Shown one piece after another: positions 60,610 to 64,000 of a stretch of DNA of 64,000 nucleotides. Every line of letters starts with the position of its first letter. Positions within the stretch are counted from its first letter, which is position 1. Source of the stretch: an uncultured Acetatifactor sp. (GTDB taxonomy: Bacteria; Bacillota; Clostridia; Lachnospirales; Lachnospiraceae). The notes under the pieces were generated by a model, which worked only from the letters and a program-made list of their open reading frames with translations, was not told where the DNA came from and ran no database searches. The position numbers and the translations under genes are program-made. The DNA lies in NCBI GenBank assembly GCA_904501885.1, contig CAJGCP010000004.1:24598-88597 (forward strand). The letters are read 5' to 3'.

Positions 60610-61110
60610 TCAGGATTCCTTTTTCTTGCGAAAAAAGTCAGGCAAGAAAACGGTTAAGATAAAGAAAAGTCCAACAGCAAGAGTGATATACGTGCCGGGG
60701 GGATTCTGTACAAAGTCCGAAACGTATCCTAATTTAGGCAAAGAGAATTTGGATACGCCGATCACATTGTTGAAGTGTACAGGGGACCCGTCTTCGATTT
60801 CGTTGGCATCTCCCTTGGTATAAAAATGTTGCGTTTGGGAATCTACGCGTACCACGCGATGTGTCCCTATCACCAAATTTTCGTTTACCAAAAAGGTGAT
60901 GACATCACCGGGTTGAATGGTGGTGGGGTCTACTTTTTTTACATACACCAAATCGCCTACACAGTATTCCGGCTCCATACTGGATGAGATGATATTAAAA
61001 CATTGATATCCCATCAATCGAACGCCCATTAGGAAAATGGCCGATAGAACCATAATTATCACAAGGGAGGAAGAGATAATCCCCCATGCTTTTTTAATAA
61101 ATCGAGACAT
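60610..61110 (-). CDS. sipW: SipW/ER-type signal peptidase I
   Basis: The 166-residue membrane protease has an N-terminal helix (IISSSLVIIMVLSAIFLMGV), the catalytic Ser44 in ISSSMEP, His84 in IGTHRVV (the ER-type enzymes use His instead of Lys), and Asp101 and Asp107 in KGDANEIEDG. A C-terminal helix (TYITLAVGLFFILTVFLPDFF) ends in a basic tail. It should process the TasA-like precursors around it. The ATG at 61110 has AGGGG 7 nt upstream; the longer frame to 61152 is not supported. A tandem-hairpin element lies just before it. Confidence 0.93.
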   Translation of the reverse strand: MSRFIKKAWGIISSSLVIIMVLSAIFLMGVRLMGYQCFNIISSSMEPEYCVGDLVYVKKVDPTTIQPGDVITFLVNENLVIGTHRVVRVDSQTQHFYTKGDANEIEDGSPVHFNNVIGVSKFSLPKLGYVSDFVQNPPGTYITLAVGLFFILTVFLPDFFRKKKES

Positions 61111-61139
61111 AAAGTAGCCCCTTTCAAATGATGAGTTGC

Positions 61140-61221
61140 TTGCCCAAGGCAATCAAAAAACATAAGTGTTTATATTCTTTGATTGCCGCCCCACCCAGAA
61201 AAAAGGAGAAAAGAGTGGGGC
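61140..61221 (-). ncRNA. Tandem-hairpin cis element, copy B
   Basis: On the minus strand GCCCCAC...GTGGGGC (61221-61188, long loop) abuts directly a 10-bp stem GGCAATCAAA/TTTGATTGCC (61187-61148). Its last arm can alternatively pair with GGCAA just downstream (TTGCC-ttg-GGCAA, 61152-61140). The loop shares sequence with copy A at 53286-53359 (AAAG-ATAT near the 5' side and TTATGT/GTATGT near the 3' side). It lies between the stand-alone TasA-like gene and sipW. Confidence 0.55.
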
Positions 61222-61248
61222 AAAGCGGGGTACTTGTAAGCAAAAAGG

Positions 61249-61956
61249 TTATTGTGCATTCGCATCATACTGGTCATCGAAAGAATCGCTTTCGTAAGAC
61301 AATTGTGTGGCAACAAGCTCAATGGCAAAGGTTACATCCAATCCATTGGGAACATTGTATGCATTGTCCTTTTCTGAAGGGATCCAATCCAGTGAGATAC
61401 TATAATCAGCAACTTCTCCGGGAAGAAGTGTGGATTTGAATATGTAGCCATCGCCGTTATCACCGGCCAGGGAGCCTTGGTAATCGGTACCACCGGAAAC
61501 TTCCATAGGTTCTCCCTGGGCATTGTTTTCGTATTCTTTGATTTTCATTTGAAGAATATCTGTAAGTTTCTTCTGGTCCTGTGTCTGCGAAGTGCCTACA
61601 GCCTTGATTCTGAACGCAAAATTAAACGCCAGAGACCCGGTATTTTTTACACGGAAAGTCTCCCGGGCTGTAGCACCGGGTTCCCATAGAATGGGCTTTT
61701 TCTCAATATTCAAAAATAATGGTGTGTTCTCGCTTACTTGTTCGCAATTTGATTCGTCAAAGCCATATTCCGGGTAAGAATTGTTGGGACTATGCCACAA
61801 TTCCATATCCAGACTACCGGAGGAGATTTTATTACTCCCACTGGTGATGCTTTGGTTAAACCAAGCGAAAGTGCTGCCGGCCAGCATAGACATGCAAGCA
61901 AGCAGCGACAGTGCGCTTACAAGCAGCGAGCGTCTCGCGCTTTGGTTTTGTGTCAT
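61249..61956 (-). CDS. Stand-alone TasA-like domain protein
   Basis: The 235-residue protein starts MTQNQSARRSLLVSALSLLACMSMLAGSTFAWFNQSI, a SipW-type signal closely similar to those of the three fusion proteins. Its domain ends LVATQLSYESDSFDDQYDANAQ, exactly where the fusions begin their C-terminal modules. It therefore looks like the bare form of the same domain. The ATG at 61956 (GGAG about 10 nt upstream) is used; the open frame extends to 62115 but that part is probably untranslated promoter region. Confidence 0.82.
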   Translation of the reverse strand: MTQNQSARRSLLVSALSLLACMSMLAGSTFAWFNQSITSGSNKISSGSLDMELWHSPNNSYPEYGFDESNCEQVSENTPLFLNIEKKPILWEPGATARETFRVKNTGSLAFNFAFRIKAVGTSQTQDQKKLTDILQMKIKEYENNAQGEPMEVSGGTDYQGSLAGDNGDGYIFKSTLLPGEVADYSISLDWIPSEKDNAYNVPNGLDVTFAIELVATQLSYESDSFDDQYDANAQ

Positions 61957-62001
61957 TCTTACTACGCTCCGTAGAGTTTGATTTTGTATAAAATTTTTAT
62001 A

Positions 62002-62027
62002 AATTTCTATAATATGGTATAGAAATT
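62002..62027. promoter_or_regulatory. 10-bp inverted repeat upstream of the stand-alone TasA-like gene
   Basis: AATTTCTATA and TATAGAAATT form a perfect 10-bp inverted repeat with a 6-bp centre, about 46 bp before the ATG at 61956, within a very AT-rich promoter-like stretch. It may be an operator at an internal promoter. Confidence 0.45.
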
Positions 62028-62062
62028 GTCGGTATAACGATGTTATTATATAAAGAGATACG

Positions 62063-62209
62063 TTAAGGTGTTTGTATCTTCTCCTCGGGAGGTATTTCTT
62101 CGTCCATGGTGACATTAGAGGAGAGATTTCGTTCGCCTACATTGCAAAGGGCAAACACAAAAAGGCTGACAAAGGCACCACTGAGGAATCCAAATATAAA
62201 TAGTAACAA
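62063..62209 (-). CDS. Small membrane protein, DUF3789-like
   Basis: A 48-codon frame starts at TTG (62209), 8 nt after AAAGGAGG, and encodes one membrane helix (LLFIFGFLSGAFVSLFVFALCNVGE) followed by an acidic tail (MDEEIPPEEK). The helix with Gly pattern and the ending 'ALCNVG' resemble DUF3789 small proteins. It lies 17 nt after the signal peptidase gene and in the same direction, so it may be its partner. No function is known. Confidence 0.65.
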   Translation of the reverse strand: MLLFIFGFLSGAFVSLFVFALCNVGERNLSSNVTMDEEIPPEEKIQTP

Positions 62210-62226
62210 CGGGCTCGCCTCCTTTC

Positions 62227-63000
62227 CTATCTGCGCCATTCGAAGTCATCATCGTCTTCGAAGTTGAATGAATTATTATTATAAAATTCCCGATCAAAGT
62301 AATTGGGGTCGGATGGTTTATTGTTAGGGTCTTTGTCGGAGAAACGGGAACCGGTCAAAATCGCTCTATGTACGTCCATCTCCTTTTTCAACGCCTGTAA
62401 TTCTTCCAATAATTTATTCTTTTCTTCCTGCAGTTCGGAGGTTTGCTCTTGCTTATAATTGCGAAGCAGCTTAAAGAACCGAACAGCCTCGTTGATGATA
62501 ACCAACAGGAACGGAAGGAAAATGCATAAGAAATATCCGGGAGTTGTCTTCAAAAAGCCGAAGAATCTTCCCAGATAGGGGATATGGCCCTGATATTTAC
62601 CTATGATTTGTGGATATGTAACAATGGTTTCATCATCTGTATTGGTGGTTGTACCGTAAGTGATGAAGCCGGGATTTCCCTGTGCGTCGAAGGTCAGGCT
62701 ACGGATTTTATGAGTGATGGTTTCACCAAAACTATGCGTGTTCTGGGAAATAAAAGTTACGATGTCACCTTCCTGCAAAGAGGAGGGGTTGACGGATTTC
62801 ACCAAAATGAGATCCCCGGCATTAAAATCCGTGCTTGCCATGGAGTCGGAATTAACAATATACATTTTGTAACCGAATAGGTTACGGTCATTTCGATTAA
62901 ATACGGTAGAGGAAATGATGGTAAAAAGCATCATCGACACAGCCAGTAGGACAAACAGCCATACAAATATTGTTTTTAGCGCATATAAAATCTTTCTCAT
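62227..63000 (-). CDS. Second SipW/ER-type signal peptidase with a long cytoplasmic tail
   Basis: The 257-residue protein has an N-terminal helix (IFVWLFVLLAVSMMLFTIIS), the catalytic Ser53 in VNSDSM, His97 in ETITHKIRSL (ER-type) and a likely acidic residue in NTDDET (about 121-125). A second helix (TTPGYFLCIFLPFLLVIINEAVRFF) is followed by a tail of about 80 residues: a coiled coil (ELQEEKNKLLEELQALKKEM) and an acidic, Asn-rich end. The tail is much longer than in classical SipW (about 190 residues) and might bind a partner. It is the second gene of the locus, 17 nt after the regulator gene. Confidence 0.85.
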   Translation of the reverse strand: MRKILYALKTIFVWLFVLLAVSMMLFTIISSTVFNRNDRNLFGYKMYIVNSDSMASTDFNAGDLILVKSVNPSSLQEGDIVTFISQNTHSFGETITHKIRSLTFDAQGNPGFITYGTTTNTDDETIVTYPQIIGKYQGHIPYLGRFFGFLKTTPGYFLCIFLPFLLVIINEAVRFFKLLRNYKQEQTSELQEEKNKLLEELQALKKEMDVHRAILTGSRFSDKDPNNKPSDPNYFDREFYNNNSFNFEDDDDFEWRR

Positions 63001-63017
63001 GTGAATGGGAACTCTCC

Positions 63018-63596
63018 TTAACTTTTGAAATATTGCTTTATCGAAGCGAAGACAACACGGAAAACATGTTCAGAGTAGTTATCTTCCTTTGGCATTTGGT
63101 CATAGTGAACCTTTACCGCGAAGTCCAGCATGACATTTAATATGTGGTTAAGTATCATCCATACATCTGCTTCGTCTATGAATGCATCCCGAAACTTTTC
63201 CACCACAGGAAGAAATCTTTTGTGGTGCTCTGCAAAAGAATTTTTCGGGAAATAAGGCGAATAATAATAGCGGACGTAGGAAAGGCATTTTTCGCGATTT
63301 TTCAAGAGAAAATTCCAAATGGCTGTGAAAAAGGCCCGGCATCTGGTTTCATAGTCCAATGCGGTAATATACATGATCGGCAAATGTTGTATTACCTTTT
63401 CTACAAACTCCTCGTCGAGTTTGGAGAATGATTTTGCCAGCAAGTCTTCTTTGTCATCAAATTGGCGGTAAATATAGGCTTCATTAATTCCGGTTCCGGT
63501 AACGATTGCCTTGGTGGTGGTCTTGTCGAGACCCTCATCTGCGATTACTGTAATGGTTCTCGCTATTAGTACATTTCGCATATCCTGCGGGCTCAA
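63018..63596 (-). CDS. TetR/AcrR-family transcriptional regulator
   Basis: The 192-residue protein has an N-terminal helix-turn-helix (IARTITVIADEGLDKTTTKAIVTGTGINEAYIYRQFDDKEDLLAKSF), the TetR signature, and a helical C-terminal ligand-binding domain. It is the first gene of the SipW/TasA locus and probably its regulator. The start is TTG at 63596 with AAGGAGG 7 nt upstream. A 20-bp dyad lies in the promoter region. Confidence 0.87.
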   Translation of the reverse strand: MSPQDMRNVLIARTITVIADEGLDKTTTKAIVTGTGINEAYIYRQFDDKEDLLAKSFSKLDEEFVEKVIQHLPIMYITALDYETRCRAFFTAIWNFLLKNREKCLSYVRYYYSPYFPKNSFAEHHKRFLPVVEKFRDAFIDEADVWMILNHILNVMLDFAVKVHYDQMPKEDNYSEHVFRVVFASIKQYFKS

Positions 63597-63620
63597 GATA
63601 ATGCCTCCTTTCGTGTGTTA

Positions 63621-63640
63621 GTGTTTACTACAGAAAACAC
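63621..63640. promoter_or_regulatory. Candidate TetR operator
   Basis: GTGTTT-n8-AAACAC forms a 20-bp dyad about 25 bp before the regulator's start codon, close to a TATGTG/TTGGGG promoter-like pair on the minus strand. Its size and place fit an operator for autoregulation of the TetR-type protein. Confidence 0.45.
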
Positions 63641-63755
63641 ATAAAATTAGGCAGACAAGTCCCCAACCGTATACATTACTTTTTTAATGAAACGGACGAA
63701 TGAGGTTGCCAGCCTCAACAAACATTTCGCAGAGTTCATCACTCTGTCAAAACGC

Positions 63756-63785
63756 AAAAAAAGCCTTGAATTAACAAGGCTTTTT
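63756..63785. terminator. Bidirectional terminator after the recombinase gene
   Basis: AAAAAGCCTTG and CAAGGCTTTTT form an 11-bp stem with a 6-nt loop and T-runs in both directions. It should end the tyrosine-recombinase transcript and insulate the TetR/TasA operon. A smaller CAGAGT/ACTCTG hairpin lies at about 63730-63746. Confidence 0.8.
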
Positions 63786-63818
63786 GATTTGCTTGACGGA
63801 AACTTTTGACGGCTGATT

Positions 63819-64000
63819 TTAGAATCCGAGAGAGGCCAACTTCTTCATATTATCGCGCGTTAATTCCATGGAAGAATGGACATATCTTTCCAAGGTAATT
63901 TTGGGGCTGGCATGCCCTAGAATTTCACTGAGCGATTTAATCTCGAAATCTACTTCTACACAACGGGTTGCAAAGGTATGGCGCAGAGTGTGAAAATGAA
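63819..64000 (-). CDS. Tyrosine recombinase/integrase, C-terminal end (partial at right edge)
   Basis: The frame enters from the right edge and ends at TAA (63819-63821). It reads HFHTLRHTFATRC...EIKSLSEILGHASPKITLERYVHSSME, with the catalytic HxLRH, the LGH histidine and the active-site tyrosine in ERYVH. It is the C-terminal catalytic part of a phage/ICE-type integrase. About 122 more codons or more must lie outside the window. It may belong to a mobile element to the right, or recombine sites near the surface-protein locus. Confidence 0.9.
   Translation of the reverse strand, partial: HFHTLRHTFATRCVEVDFEIKSLSEILGHASPKITLERYVHSSMELTRDNMKKLASLGF

Noticed and set aside
61957..62115. N-terminal extension of the stand-alone TasA-like protein
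   Set aside because: It is AT-rich promoter-like DNA with an inverted repeat; the SipW-type signal begins properly at the ATG at 61956.
62115..62297. 60-residue open frame overlapping the second signal peptidase
   Set aside because: Its sequence is a frame-shifted reading of the peptidase end and the small membrane protein; it has no ribosome-binding site or family resemblance.
1..64000. CRISPR array, rRNA operon or complete insertion sequence
   Set aside because: I found no regularly spaced short repeats, no rRNA-like sequence and no transposase; the only mobile-element sign is the recombinase end at the right edge.

Overview
The window is the replication-origin region of a Gram-positive, low-GC bacterium of the Clostridia, most probably Lachnospiraceae. 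Three things point there: the order rpmH-rnpA-yidD-yidC-jag-mnmE-mnmG-rsmG-parA-parB to the left of oriC and dnaA-dnaN-yaaA-recF-gyrB-gyrA to its right; sporulation-linked genes (yabP, yabQ, a SpoIIE-type phosphatase, a CotS-like kinase); and families common in Lachnospiraceae (DUF3881-, DUF4446-, DUF5107-, DUF975- and DUF3789-like proteins). No database search was run, so family names rest on recognised motifs and gene order.

Layout. 1-5.3 kb: three consecutive paralogous polytopic membrane proteins of the YfhO/'PTPS-related' GT-C-like type; the first runs off the edge and lacks the N-terminal part. 5.3-13.4 kb: a conserved block read leftwards, hup-rqcP-yabP-yabQ-divIC, then spoIIE-like-tilS-hpt-ftsH, with a CotS-like kinase before it. 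13.5-24 kb: cca, a membrane-anchored foldase-like protein, a leucine-biosynthesis enzyme (LeuA) fused to an AraC-type DNA-binding domain, a formate/nitrite-type channel, a three-gene operon (DUF1538 membrane protein, duplicated P-II-like protein, NlpC/P60-like lipoprotein), tRNA-Arg(CCU) and a DUF3881-like gene. 24-35.4 kb: serS and the parAB/parS-mnm-yidC-rpmH arm. 35.35-37.4 kb: oriC, with DnaA boxes on both sides of dnaA. 37.4-44.5 kb: dnaN to gyrA. 44.5-50.2 kb: an aromatic-acid-exporter-like protein, a DUF5107/TPR protein, a fourth YfhO-like paralogue and a DUF975 protein.

50.36-63.6 kb is the most unusual region: about 13 kb of genes all reading leftwards, head-on to replication. It appears to form one SipW/TasA-type surface-fibre locus: a TetR regulator, two SipW/ER-type signal peptidases, a 48-residue membrane protein, stand-alone TasA/CalY-like proteins, and three large proteins with nearly the same roughly 215-residue TasA-like N-terminus joined to different C-terminal modules (beta-helix, duplicated beta-helix, leucine-rich repeats plus beta-helix). 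It also holds a PPKTG wall-anchored protein and a Pro/Thr/Ser-rich secreted protein. A tandem-hairpin element with a possible alternative fold occurs twice, each time just before an internal gene. The C-terminal end of a tyrosine recombinase lies beside the locus at the right edge.

The strongest candidates for novelty are the modular TasA-fusion locus with its repeated RNA-like element, and the LeuA-AraC fusion with palindromes in its promoter region. Secondary points are the membrane-domain-less SpoIIE, the P-II/DUF1538 operon, the apparent lack of a normal start codon in the FNT channel gene, and a glycine at the quinolone-bridge position of GyrA.
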